From positions 124,001-188,000 of the forward strand of contig DASWZN010000034.1 in the NCBI GenBank assembly GCA_036404435.1: DNA of 64,000 nucleotides, read 5' to 3'. The notes below the pieces were generated by a model. The model searched no databases and was not told the DNA's origin. It saw nothing but the letters and a program-made list of their open reading frames with translations. Source of the stretch: DASWZN01 sp036404435 (GTDB lineage Bacteria > Acidobacteriota > Terriglobia > Bryobacterales > Bryobacteraceae). The position numbers were made by a program, and so were the translations under genes. Shown here piece by piece: positions 25,769-33,352 of the stretch (the stretch's first letter is position 1; each line of letters opens with the position of its first letter).

Positions 25769-26631
25769 GCATTCTCGTCGACCGTAATACTCGCCTGATC
25801 TTCCAGGGCTTCACCGGCCGGGAGGCGACTTTCCACGCCGAGCAGTGCATCGCGTACGGAACCAACGTGGTGGGCGGCGTGGTGCCCGGCAAGGGCGGCG
25901 CCACGCATCTGGATCGCCCGGTTTTCGACACCGTGCGCGACGCGGTCGCCGCCACGGGCGCCAACGCCTCGGTGATCTTCGTGCCACCGGCCTTCGCATC
26001 GGACGCCATCCTGGAGGCCGCCGACGCCGGTCTCCCGCTGGTGGTGTGCATCACGGAAGGAATCCCCACCTTCGACATGGTGCGCGTGTGGCAGTACCTG
26101 AAGGATCGCGCGACCCGCCTGATAGGCCCCAACTGCCCCGGCATCATCTCGCCCGGCCAGTGCAAGGCCGGCATCATGCCCGGCCACATCCACAAAGAAG
26201 GGCATGTGGGCGTGGTGTCGCGCTCCGGCACGCTGACCTACGAAGCCGTGGATCAGCTCACCCGCCGCGGCATCGGACAATCGACCTGCATCGGCATCGG
26301 CGGCGATCCGATCATCGGCACCAATTTCGTCGACGCCATCCGCCTGTTCAACGAGGATGACGACACGCACGCCATCGTCATGATCGGTGAAATCGGGGGG
26401 AACGCGGAGGAGACCGCCGCGGCCTATATCCGCGAGAACGTGAAGAAGCCGGTGGTCGGCTTCATCGCCGGGCAGACCGCCCCGCCCGGCCGCCGCATGG
26501 GTCACGCCGGCGCCATCATCTCGGGCGGATCGGGCAAGGCCGCGGACAAGATCAAAGCGCTCGAAGCCGCCGGCGTCACGGTCTGCGCTTCGCCCGCCGA
26601 GATCGGCGAAAAAGTCGAATCCCTGCTATGA
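25765..26631 (+). CDS. sucD: Succinyl-CoA synthetase, alpha subunit
   Basis: 288 residues, the usual length. It starts at an ATG overlapping the sucC stop. CoA-binding Rossmann motifs GFTGREATFHAEQ and GGVVPGKGG are present, together with VFVPPAF-type strands. The active phospho-histidine lies in RRMGHAGAIISGG. It works with SucC in the TCA cycle and is followed by ndk in a further ATGA overlap, a link that makes sense because the nucleoside triphosphate product can be re-equilibrated by Ndk. Confidence 0.97.
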   Translation: MSILVDRNTRLIFQGFTGREATFHAEQCIAYGTNVVGGVVPGKGGATHLDRPVFDTVRDAVAATGANASVIFVPPAFASDAILEAADAGLPLVVCITEGIPTFDMVRVWQYLKDRATRLIGPNCPGIISPGQCKAGIMPGHIHKEGHVGVVSRSGTLTYEAVDQLTRRGIGQSTCIGIGGDPIIGTNFVDAIRLFNEDDDTHAIVMIGEIGGNAEETAAAYIRENVKKPVVGFIAGQTAPPGRRMGHAGAIISGGSGKAADKIKALEAAGVTVCASPAEIGEKVESLL

Positions 26632-27050
26632 GTCAAATCGAACTCACCCTGGCCATCCTCAAACCCGACGCCGTCTCCCGGGGCGTCGCCGGCGAGATTC
26701 TCTCCCTCATCGAGCGGAACGAGTTCCGCGTCCGCGGCATGAAGATGTTGCGTCTTAGCCGCACGGCGGCCGAGGGATTCTACGCGGTGCATCGCGGCAA
26801 GCCCTTTTTCCCCGGCCTGATCGAGTTCATGACGGAAGGCTCCGTCATCGTGCTGGCGCTCGAGCGCGAGAACGCGATCGAGAAGTGGCGCGAGGTGATG
26901 GGCGCCACCAACCCGACCGACGCCGCCGAGGGCACCATCCGCCGCCGCTTTGGAACCGCCGTCAACCGCAACTGCGTTCACGGCTCGGACGCCCCGGAGA
27001 CCGCCCGCGCCGAGATCGGGTACTTCTTTTCGGAAATCGAGCTGCTGTAG
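26628..27050 (+). CDS. ndk: Nucleoside diphosphate kinase
   Basis: 140 residues with ATG overlapping the sucD stop. It transfers the terminal phosphate between nucleoside triphosphates and diphosphates through a phospho-histidine. Catalytic His118 lies in NRNCVHGSDAPETA; the start ELTLAILKPDAVSRG and the MGATNPTDAAEGTIR loop are diagnostic. Length is normal. It is the last gene of sucC-sucD-ndk, and a short family D repeat follows in the 74-base gap before the GNAT gene. Confidence 0.97.
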   Translation: MSQIELTLAILKPDAVSRGVAGEILSLIERNEFRVRGMKMLRLSRTAAEGFYAVHRGKPFFPGLIEFMTEGSVIVLALERENAIEKWREVMGATNPTDAAEGTIRRRFGTAVNRNCVHGSDAPETARAEIGYFFSEIELL

Positions 27051-27066
27051 GCACGCTGACGCGGGT

Positions 27067-27089
27067 CCGCTTGCTTACGCGCGTGGTTC
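27067..27089. repeat. Dispersed repeat half-site (family D)
   Basis: The stretch CTTGCTTACGCGCGTGGTTC resembles the inverse of GAACCACGAGCGTGAGCGAG near 9993-10020 and the left arm of the 48843-48906 unit. It lies in the gap between the convergent ndk and GNAT genes. Confidence 0.5.
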
Positions 27090-27124
27090 GGCGCTGCTGC
27101 GCGTGATAGCACCGCGACCACCGG

Positions 27125-27643
27125 CTACGCCTCTGCCCGGTACTCGGTCCGTTCGATCGCGTACCGCACCAAGCCCACACTGTCGCTCTCGAACTCGCAC
27201 TCGAACTTGAGCCCCAGCTTCTCCATGATCCGTATCGAAGCCACGTTCCCCGGCATCGCGATCGAAACGACGCGCTCCAACCGCACGCGTTCGAAGGCAT
27301 CCCGCAGCGCGACCCGCGCGGCTTCCGTGGCCAGCCCGCGCCCCCAGCAAGGGCGCGCGAGCCACCACCCGATCTCCGACTCCAGGCCGTCGCGCCATAA
27401 GCCAACGCCGCAGAAGCCGATCATCTCCAAACCGGGCTTCTCGAGAAGCTTCCAGCGGCAGAGCCCTCGCTCGGCGTACAGCTTCACCTGGCGATCGACG
27501 AACTCCCGAATCTTCTGGTCGCTCCACGGCAGTCCGCCGGTGATGTAGCGCATCACCTCGACGTCGGTCGCGATGGGGCGAAGTTCCGTCCAGTCGGAGC
27601 TTTGCCAGGTGTCGAAGACGAGCCGTTCGGTTTCGAGGATCAG
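27125..27643 (-). CDS. GNAT-family N-acetyltransferase (RimJ/RimL type)
   Basis: 172 residues if translation starts at a CTG (27643) that overlaps the truA stop as CTGA and sits behind GGAGGTGGAG. The protein would then begin as M/L-ILETERLVFDTW, the normal opening for this family. An ATG at 27727 in the same frame would add an unlikely Gly/Pro-rich lead. Acetyl-CoA motif A is seen in ARPCWGRGLATEAARVAL, followed by VSIAMPGNVASIRIMEKLGL. It probably acetylates a protein N-terminus or a small amine. It is the last gene of pyrE-truA-GNAT. Confidence 0.8.
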   Translation of the reverse strand: MILETERLVFDTWQSSDWTELRPIATDVEVMRYITGGLPWSDQKIREFVDRQVKLYAERGLCRWKLLEKPGLEMIGFCGVGLWRDGLESEIGWWLARPCWGRGLATEAARVALRDAFERVRLERVVSIAMPGNVASIRIMEKLGLKFECEFESDSVGLVRYAIERTEYRAEA

Positions 27644-28383
27644 TACTCCACCTCCACCAGAAACAACCCCCGGGCCACAGCCGTGGGGCCAGCCTTCTCC
27701 GTTACCCCGGGCGCGAGCAGGCCACAAACGGCCTCAGCGTCGAGGTTGCCCTTGCCCACCTCCAGCAGCGTGCCCACGATGTTTCGCACCATGTGTTTCA
27801 GAAAGCCGCTGCCGCGCACGCGGTAGGTGAGCCGCTCGCCCGCCAGCTCCAGGCGCGAAGAGAAGATCGTGCGCACCTTAGAGCCGCCCTCCTCGTCGCG
27901 CTCGTCCGAGGCCGCGAAGGCCGAAAAATCGTGCTCGCCCTCCAGGATCGCCGTCGCCTCGATCATCCGCTCCACGTCCAGCGGGTACGCATGGTGCAGG
28001 ATGTAGAGCCGCTCGAAAGGCAAACAGATCTCGCCCCGCCAGATACGGTACTCGTAGGTCTTGGCGCGGGCCTGGAACCGCGGGTGGAAGTCGGCCGCCG
28101 CTTCCTCGACGGCCAGGACGCGAATCGAGCGCGGCAGCAGGCGGTTCATGGCCCGCTTCAGGTTCGCGGCCGGGATCGGATTCGCGATCGAAAACGCCGC
28201 CACCTGGGCCAGCGCGTGGACGCCGGCATCCGTGCGCCCCGAGCCCTCCACGCGTACGAACGCGCCTTCTATTTCGGCGACCACGGCCTCAAGCGTCCCT
28301 TGTACCGTCGGCAGCTCCGGCTGCACCTGCCAGCCGTGGAAATCCGTGCCGTCGTAGGCCAGCGTGATCCGGATCCGCCGCAT
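27640..28383 (-). CDS. truA: tRNA pseudouridine(38-40) synthase
   Basis: 247 residues from the ATG at 28383, directly after the pyrE stop. TruA isomerises uridines 38-40 in the tRNA anticodon arm. It has LAYDGTDFHGWQVQPE at the start, catalytic Asp52 in GSGRTDAGVHALAQ, and the later RGSGFLKHMVRNIVGTL motif. Length is typical. The TGA stop overlaps the presumed CTG start of the downstream acetyltransferase, suggesting translational coupling. Confidence 0.95.
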   Translation of the reverse strand: MRRIRITLAYDGTDFHGWQVQPELPTVQGTLEAVVAEIEGAFVRVEGSGRTDAGVHALAQVAAFSIANPIPAANLKRAMNRLLPRSIRVLAVEEAAADFHPRFQARAKTYEYRIWRGEICLPFERLYILHHAYPLDVERMIEATAILEGEHDFSAFAASDERDEEGGSKVRTIFSSRLELAGERLTYRVRGSGFLKHMVRNIVGTLLEVGKGNLDAEAVCGLLAPGVTEKAGPTAVARGLFLVEVEY

Positions 28384-28983
28384 CTATGGGGTAACGGGAC
28401 GGGAGCCCGGCTTGGTCAGGGGGATGCCTTCCTGGCAGAGCGGGCAGTTGTCCGGCGGGTAGGTCACCACGTTCAGAATGGCCAGCGAGACGCGCGGCAC
28501 GCCGACATCGGCCCCGCCGCCGCTTCGGTCGATGATGGAGCCTGCCGCCACCACGTTGGCGCCCGCCTCCCGCAGCACCTCGACCACGTCCCGCGTGCTG
28601 CCGCCCGTGGTCACCACGTCTTCCACCACCACGGCCGTCTCGCCCGGATCGACCTTGAAGCCGCGCCGCAGGATCATCTTCCCGGTGGCGGGGTCCCGTT
28701 CCGTAAAGATGTGCCGGACTCCCAACGCCCGCGCCACTTCGTGGCCGATAATCACGCCGCCCAGCGCGGGCGAGACCACCACTTGGACCCCGGGGATGCC
28801 CAACCCGCGCAACGCCGCGGCCAACCCTTCGCCCAGCTCCTGTGCATGGTCGGGATGCTGGAGCACGATGGCGCACTGCAGGTATTCGTGACTGTGCAGG
28901 CCGCTGGTAAGCCGAAAGTGCCCCCGCAAGTACGCACCCGTCTCCTGGAAGAGATTGAACACCGGTTCGGATTTCAGGTTCAC
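28384..28983 (-). CDS. pyrE: Orotate phosphoribosyltransferase
   Basis: 199 residues from a GTG at 28983; the longer upstream frame runs through an inverted-repeat element and was rejected. It joins orotate to PRPP in pyrimidine synthesis. The PRPP-binding loop VVVEDVVTTGGSTRDVVE is perfect, with HFRLTSGLHSHEYLQC near the N-terminus and FTERDPATGKMILRRGF for substrate contacts. The C-terminus contains CPLC, as in the longer bacterial PyrE form. A TATAGTAG stretch just upstream of the GTG could be a -10 element. truA follows with no gap. Confidence 0.94.
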   Translation of the reverse strand: MNLKSEPVFNLFQETGAYLRGHFRLTSGLHSHEYLQCAIVLQHPDHAQELGEGLAAALRGLGIPGVQVVVSPALGGVIIGHEVARALGVRHIFTERDPATGKMILRRGFKVDPGETAVVVEDVVTTGGSTRDVVEVLREAGANVVAAGSIIDRSGGGADVGVPRVSLAILNVVTYPPDNCPLCQEGIPLTKPGSRPVTP

Positions 28984-29030
28984 AGGCCTACTATACGCGA
29001 GCCGGGCTCCGGAAAGCCACCGGGCCGGAG

Positions 29031-29120
29031 GGCTTGTGGCTCGCGGCTTCGCTCTCGGGATCCGTCCGGGCGCGTAACTGGCGAACCGCGGTGGAATCCA
29101 CCACCCACGTGCCACAAGCC
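29031..29120. repeat. Inverted-repeat element with shared core (family E), copy 1
   Basis: Arms GGCTTGTGGC (29031-29040) and GCCACAAGCC (29111-29120) flank a 70-base core. Positions 29045-29065 match 44176-44196 at 18 of 21 bases. It occupies most of the pyrE/TolC intergenic region, which otherwise contains only probable promoters. Confidence 0.7.
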
Positions 29121-29234
29121 ACACGCCTGTTTCCCGCGCTAACATTGGAGATTCCGGGAACACACCGGGGGCCGGCCCCGTATTTATACGCTTGAGGGCC
29201 TCTTGGGAGGCCGATCACCAGGAGTCTATCGACG

Positions 29235-31142
29235 ATGGGACGCTTACAATCCGGAGTTGCGGTTCTCTGCGTTTTCCTGATGCTGGCGCCGATGGCGGAA
29301 GCACAGCAGATTCAGTATGTTCAGAACCCCCAGGGCGGGTTCCTATCGAGCTTCACCCGGCCTTACCAGCCAAAAGATGTCCTGCCGGTCGACGTGTCGA
29401 ACTCCAACCGGCTCGACTCGCTGCTCCGCGCCGGCAATATCTATCTCTCGCTTCAGGACGCCATCGCGCTGGCGCTCGAGAATAACCTGGACATCCACAT
29501 CCAGCGCTACGGCAAGTCCGAGGCCGAGGCCAACCTGCTCCGCGCCAAGGCCGGCGGCTTACTGCGCGGCTTGCCCAACGCCGTCCAGACTGCCACCACG
29601 GCCGCGCTGTCTCAGGTCACCGGCGGGACCGTCTTCGGCACGGCCGGCAACAACGGCGGCACATCCAGCGCCAGCGCCGGCGGAACCATCATCACCGCCA
29701 CAGGCACCACCATCCCCAACCTCGATCCCTCAATGTACTTGGTGGGTTATTGGGCCCACAGCTCGACGCCGCAATCCAACACCTTCACCACCGGCACGAC
29801 GAACCTCGTCTACCGCAATGACACTTACGCCGCCGGATACCAGCAGAGCTTCCTGACGGGCACCAACGTCCAGCTCAATTGGCAACAGAGCACCACCAAC
29901 GCCAATGCCACCACGCTCGACTTGAACCCTTACACCACCGGCAGCCTCAACCTGCAAGTCACCCAGCCTCTGTTGCAGGGATTCGGCCTGGCGGTCAACA
30001 ACCGGAACATCCGAATCGCCAAGAACAACATGCGCGTGAACGACCTGCTTTTCAAACAGCAGGTAATGACCACGGTCTCGCAGATTGCCGCGGCGTACTG
30101 GGATCTGGTCAGCTTCAACGAGAACGTCAAGGTGAAGCAGCAGGCCCTGGGCCTCTCCCAAAGGCTCTACGAGGACAACAAGAAGCAGGTCGAGATCGGC
30201 ACCCTGGCGCCCATCGAGATCGTGCGCGCCGAGGCCGAGGTGGCCTCGCGCCAGCAGGATCTGGTCAACGCACAGACCCAGGTGCTCCAGCAGGAGACGG
30301 CGCTGAAGAACGCCCTTAGCAGAACCGGCGTCATGAGCCCCTCGGTGGCCGAGGCCCATATTATCCCCACCGACGCCATCGCGGTTCCGGAGACCGAGCC
30401 CGTCATCCCCGTGCAAGACCTGATCGCCAAGGCTCTCGCCAACCGCCCCGAGGTGCCGCAGTCCAAACTCAACATCGAAAACACCCACATCGGGCTCAAG
30501 GGCGACCGCAGCCAGATGTTGCCCACCCTCGATCTCATCGGCAGCTTGACCAACAACGCCCTGGCCGGGCAGATCAATCCACTCTGCCAATCCTTCGCCA
30601 TCTGCGGGGTCCCGAATGGGTACTACATCGGTGGCACGGGCGCGGTGCTCGGCCAGTTGTTCCAGCGCAACTTCCCCAGCTACTCCCTGGAGGCGGAGCT
30701 GAGTGTCCCGCTCCGCAACCGCTCCGCCCAGGCCGACTACGTGCTGGACGCCCTGACCCTGCGGACGCAGGAACTCCAGCACCAGCGCCTGCTCAACCAA
30801 ATCGGCGTGGACGTGCGCAACGCGCTGATTGCGGTGCAGCAGGCCGCTGCCGCCCACCGCGCCGCCGTCCAGGCCCGCATTCTGCAAGAGCAAACCTTGG
30901 ACGCCGAGCAGAAAAAATATGCGCTCGGCGCCTCCACCATCTTCCTCGTCATCCAGTCCCAGCGCGATCTGGCGCAGGCGCGGTCCAACGAGGTCACGGC
31001 CGTCAGCACCTACGCCAAATCCAAGGTGCAGCTCGATAACTCCCTGGGCACGGTGTTCGACACCTATAACATCTCCATCGCGGAAGCCGTGAACGGGCGG
31101 GTGTCCCGTCCGCCCAGCGCCTTGCCGGCGGAGCAGAAGTAG
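29235..31142 (+). CDS. TolC-family outer-membrane protein
   Basis: 635 residues from the ATG at 29235, after AGGAG. A signal peptide ends at AEAQ (residue about 24). Two outer-membrane-efflux repeats follow: LSLQDAIALALENNLDIHIQRYG and GSLNLQVTQPLLQGFGLAVN open the first half, and SLEAELSVPLRNRSAQADYVLD marks the second. A Gly/Ser/Thr-rich insertion of about 60 residues (130-190) makes it longer than the usual 450-500. It forms an export duct for efflux pumps or type I secretion. No pump genes adjoin it, so its partner is unknown; the RND operon at 11-17 kb has its own duct. Confidence 0.88.
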   Translation: MGRLQSGVAVLCVFLMLAPMAEAQQIQYVQNPQGGFLSSFTRPYQPKDVLPVDVSNSNRLDSLLRAGNIYLSLQDAIALALENNLDIHIQRYGKSEAEANLLRAKAGGLLRGLPNAVQTATTAALSQVTGGTVFGTAGNNGGTSSASAGGTIITATGTTIPNLDPSMYLVGYWAHSSTPQSNTFTTGTTNLVYRNDTYAAGYQQSFLTGTNVQLNWQQSTTNANATTLDLNPYTTGSLNLQVTQPLLQGFGLAVNNRNIRIAKNNMRVNDLLFKQQVMTTVSQIAAAYWDLVSFNENVKVKQQALGLSQRLYEDNKKQVEIGTLAPIEIVRAEAEVASRQQDLVNAQTQVLQQETALKNALSRTGVMSPSVAEAHIIPTDAIAVPETEPVIPVQDLIAKALANRPEVPQSKLNIENTHIGLKGDRSQMLPTLDLIGSLTNNALAGQINPLCQSFAICGVPNGYYIGGTGAVLGQLFQRNFPSYSLEAELSVPLRNRSAQADYVLDALTLRTQELQHQRLLNQIGVDVRNALIAVQQAAAAHRAAVQARILQEQTLDAEQKKYALGASTIFLVIQSQRDLAQARSNEVTAVSTYAKSKVQLDNSLGTVFDTYNISIAEAVNGRVSRPPSALPAEQK

Positions 31143-31148
31143 GGGTTG

Positions 31149-31550
31149 ATGAGACCCCCTGGTTGGACGATCATTCTCGCGGCGCTTGTCCCGTGTCTCC
31201 TTTTCGCCCAGGACTCCGCGAGGTATCGCGCGTGCACCGGGAAAGCGAAGGCCCAGCCCGAGCTGAACGCGTGCGCCGCCGACGAGGCTAAGCGAGTCGA
31301 TGCCGAATTGAACCGCGTCTATCGCGAGCTGCTCTCGAAGAACACGGACGACCCAGCCGCGGTTGAGAAAATCAAGAATGCCCAGCGGGCCTGGGTCGCC
31401 TATCGCGATGCGTACATCGAGGCGATGTTCCCGGCCCAGGACAAGCAGGCCGAGTACGGCTCCATGTACCCGATGGAAGTGGACCTGCTCCTCGCCAGTC
31501 TGACGGCCCGGCAGGTTGACGCGCTGAAGGACCTGATCCGCGGCCGATGA
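31149..31550 (+). CDS. Secreted LprI-like (DUF1311) protein
   Basis: 133 residues from the ATG at 31149, six bases after the TolC-like stop. A signal peptide covers residues 1-21 (IILAALVPCLLFAQD). The mature part has paired cysteines (RACTGKAKAQPELNACAADE) and the helical motif VDAELNRVYRELLSK...IKNAQRAWVAYRDA, which is characteristic of the LprI/DUF1311 fold of putative lysozyme inhibitors. It is probably periplasmic. Its stop overlaps the next start as ATGA, so it may be co-transcribed with the DJ-1/PfpI-like gene. Confidence 0.8.
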   Translation: MRPPGWTIILAALVPCLLFAQDSARYRACTGKAKAQPELNACAADEAKRVDAELNRVYRELLSKNTDDPAAVEKIKNAQRAWVAYRDAYIEAMFPAQDKQAEYGSMYPMEVDLLLASLTARQVDALKDLIRGR

Positions 31551-32311
31551 TTCGCCGCCGCGACATCTTGAAAGGAATCGCCGCCATGAGCGTCGCGCCT
31601 CCCGTGCCCGCCGAGTCCCGGCTCGAGATCGGCTTGCTGCTCTATCCCAAGCTGACCCAACTCGACCTCACCGGGCCGTTCGAAGTCTTCTGCCGCATGT
31701 CGAACACCCGGGTCCATCTCCTGTGGAAGACCCGGGAGCCCGTCACAAGCGACCGCGGCCTCACCCTCACACCCACCATGACCCTGGAGGAGTGCCCCGC
31801 CCTCGATGTGGTCGTCGTGCCGGGCGGCGCCGGCCAGGTGGCGCTGATGGATGACACGACCGTGCTGGGTTTTCTGGCGAAGCAGGCCGCGACGGCGCGC
31901 TACGTCGCCTCCGTCTGCACGGGCGCGCTGGTGCTGGGCGCGGCCGGACTGCTGAAAGGGCGGCGCGCCACCAGCCATTGGATGTCGCTCGACGAGTTGG
32001 CGCTGCTGGGTGCAACCCCGGTGGCCGAACGGGTCGTTATCGACGGGCTGATCGTCACCGGCGGAGGCGTCACCGCCGGCATCGACTTCGGCCTCAAGCT
32101 GGCCGCGATCCTGCGCGGAGAGCCAGAGGCAAGGCGCATCCAGCTCGAGATCGAATACAACCCCCAGCCGCCGTTCAACGCAGGCTCGCCCGAGTCGGCA
32201 GGTCCGGAGCTGGTGGCCGCTACGCGGAGGCGCTATGCGCCGTTTCTGACGGCGCGGCGGGAAGCCACACTGCGCGCCCAAGCCCAGCTTGCGCGGCAGG
32301 ACCCGCGTTGA
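31547..32311 (+). CDS. DJ-1/PfpI-family protein (isocyanide hydratase-like), exported
   Basis: 254 residues from the ATG at 31547 in an ATGA overlap. An N-terminal RRRDILKGIAAMSVAPPVPA looks like a short Tat-type leader. The glutamine-amidotransferase-like fold follows: IGLLLYPKLTQLDLTGPFEVF, VVVPGGAGQVALM, and the nucleophile elbow VASVCTGALVLGAAGLL with its reactive cysteine. ATSHWMSLDELALLG and GVTAGIDFGLKL match cyclohexyl-isocyanide hydratase and AraC-type GATase1 domains. It lacks a DNA-binding domain. Substrate is unknown; the leader would place it in the periplasm. Confidence 0.8.
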   Translation: MIRRRDILKGIAAMSVAPPVPAESRLEIGLLLYPKLTQLDLTGPFEVFCRMSNTRVHLLWKTREPVTSDRGLTLTPTMTLEECPALDVVVVPGGAGQVALMDDTTVLGFLAKQAATARYVASVCTGALVLGAAGLLKGRRATSHWMSLDELALLGATPVAERVVIDGLIVTGGGVTAGIDFGLKLAAILRGEPEARRIQLEIEYNPQPPFNAGSPESAGPELVAATRRRYAPFLTARREATLRAQAQLARQDPR

Positions 32312-32713
32312 TCGCAGCCTCCGCTTTTTGCATGGCAACGCCGCCGATCATGCAATTCTGGCGGGAACCCCTCCGCTTGACTGGTCCAGTTTCACCTTGA
32401 AAATGTGCGATTTGCCGTTTTGGCGTGAAGATTGCACCGGTTTCAGCCGTGATGTCACCGAAGCAAGGCTCAGGGGAGCGTGGTTTGGACCTCGGTCATC
32501 CCGCCAAGACGCATCAACATCACGGAAGTCAGAGCAGAATCCCGCCTGGCAACCCCGCGCCCACTTCCCTGAGCCTTTAGACTCCTGATTGAGCCATTCG
32601 CCGCCCCCCTCTCCCACCTCCATCCGGCTTTGCTATATTCAGAGCAACTGCATGCCAGGCGACTCTTTCATCGCCGGGTTCTCACACAGCAACGCACGAT
32701 AAGGAGGGACTTC
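32312..32713. other. 402-base intergenic region before the molybdenum hydroxylase operon
   Basis: No gene or RNA is recognised. Short open frames here lack ribosome sites and family resemblance. A TATATT hexamer at 32634-32639 and a strong AAGGAGG at 32701-32707 serve the downstream operon. The rest shows no clear repeat. Confidence 0.4.
32634..32639 (+). promoter_or_regulatory. Possible -10 element of the molybdenum hydroxylase operon
   Basis: TATATT lies 75 bases before the GTG start of the iron-sulfur subunit, inside GCTATATTCAGAGC. No convincing -35 hexamer is found at the right spacing, so this is tentative. Confidence 0.35.
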
Positions 32714-33352
32714 GTGAGTTCAACCAAAGAACCAGAGCCGGGGACCAAGACCGGTCGCGGTTTCTCGCGGCGCGGGTTCATTAGCGGAGTCGGGCTAAGC
32801 GGCGCCGTGGGGACGGGCCTGCTGGAACGCGCGGCCGAAGCCCAGCCGGCGGCAGCCGCCAAGTTGGCCGGCCCTGGAGCCGTCCCCATTACACTTCAGG
32901 TCAACGGAAAGCCGTACAACCTCACGGTCGAGCCGCGCGTCACGCTTCTCGACGTCCTACGCGACCGCCTCGATCTGACTGGCGCGAAGAAAGTCTGCGA
33001 CCGCGGCAGTTGCGGTTCCTGCACCGTCCTGGTCCAAGGCAAGGCGGTCTACAGTTGCAACGTGCTCGCCATCGAGGCGCGGGGCAAAGACATTCAGACC
33101 ATCGAGAGCCTCACCGCCGAAGGCAAGCGTGACCCGGTCATCGCCGCCTTCGTCGACAACGACGCCCAGCAGTGCGGCTTCTGCACTCCGGGTTTCGTCA
33201 TGGCGACCAAGGCGTTCCTGGCCGAGCACCCGAACCCAACCGACGAACAGGTCAGGGAGGGCCTCGGCGGCAACATCTGCCGCTGCGGCACCTACGTGGG
33301 CATGCGTAAAGCCGTGCTCCAGGCCGCCCGCCAAGGAGGCCCCCATGCCTGA
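32714..33352 (+). CDS. Molybdenum hydroxylase 2Fe-2S subunit, Tat-exported (PaoA-like)
   Basis: 212 residues from a GTG at 32714 with AAGGAGG seven bases upstream. A twin-arginine signal (GFSRRGFISGVGLSG) spans residues about 15-40, as in periplasmic aldehyde oxidoreductase. The plant-type 2Fe-2S motif CDRGSCGSCTVLV and the second cluster motifs CGFCTPGFV and GNICRCGTY are complete. It passes electrons from the molybdopterin subunit. The gene overlaps the start of the large subunit by 8 bases. Only this subunit has a leader, so the complex is likely assembled in the cytoplasm and exported together. Confidence 0.93.
   Translation: MSSTKEPEPGTKTGRGFSRRGFISGVGLSGAVGTGLLERAAEAQPAAAAKLAGPGAVPITLQVNGKPYNLTVEPRVTLLDVLRDRLDLTGAKKVCDRGSCGSCTVLVQGKAVYSCNVLAIEARGKDIQTIESLTAEGKRDPVIAAFVDNDAQQCGFCTPGFVMATKAFLAEHPNPTDEQVREGLGGNICRCGTYVGMRKAVLQAARQGGPHA

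Noticed and set aside
31547..32311. AraC-type regulator
   Set aside because: The GATase1-like domain resembles that of such regulators, but the helix-turn-helix part is absent and an export leader is present.
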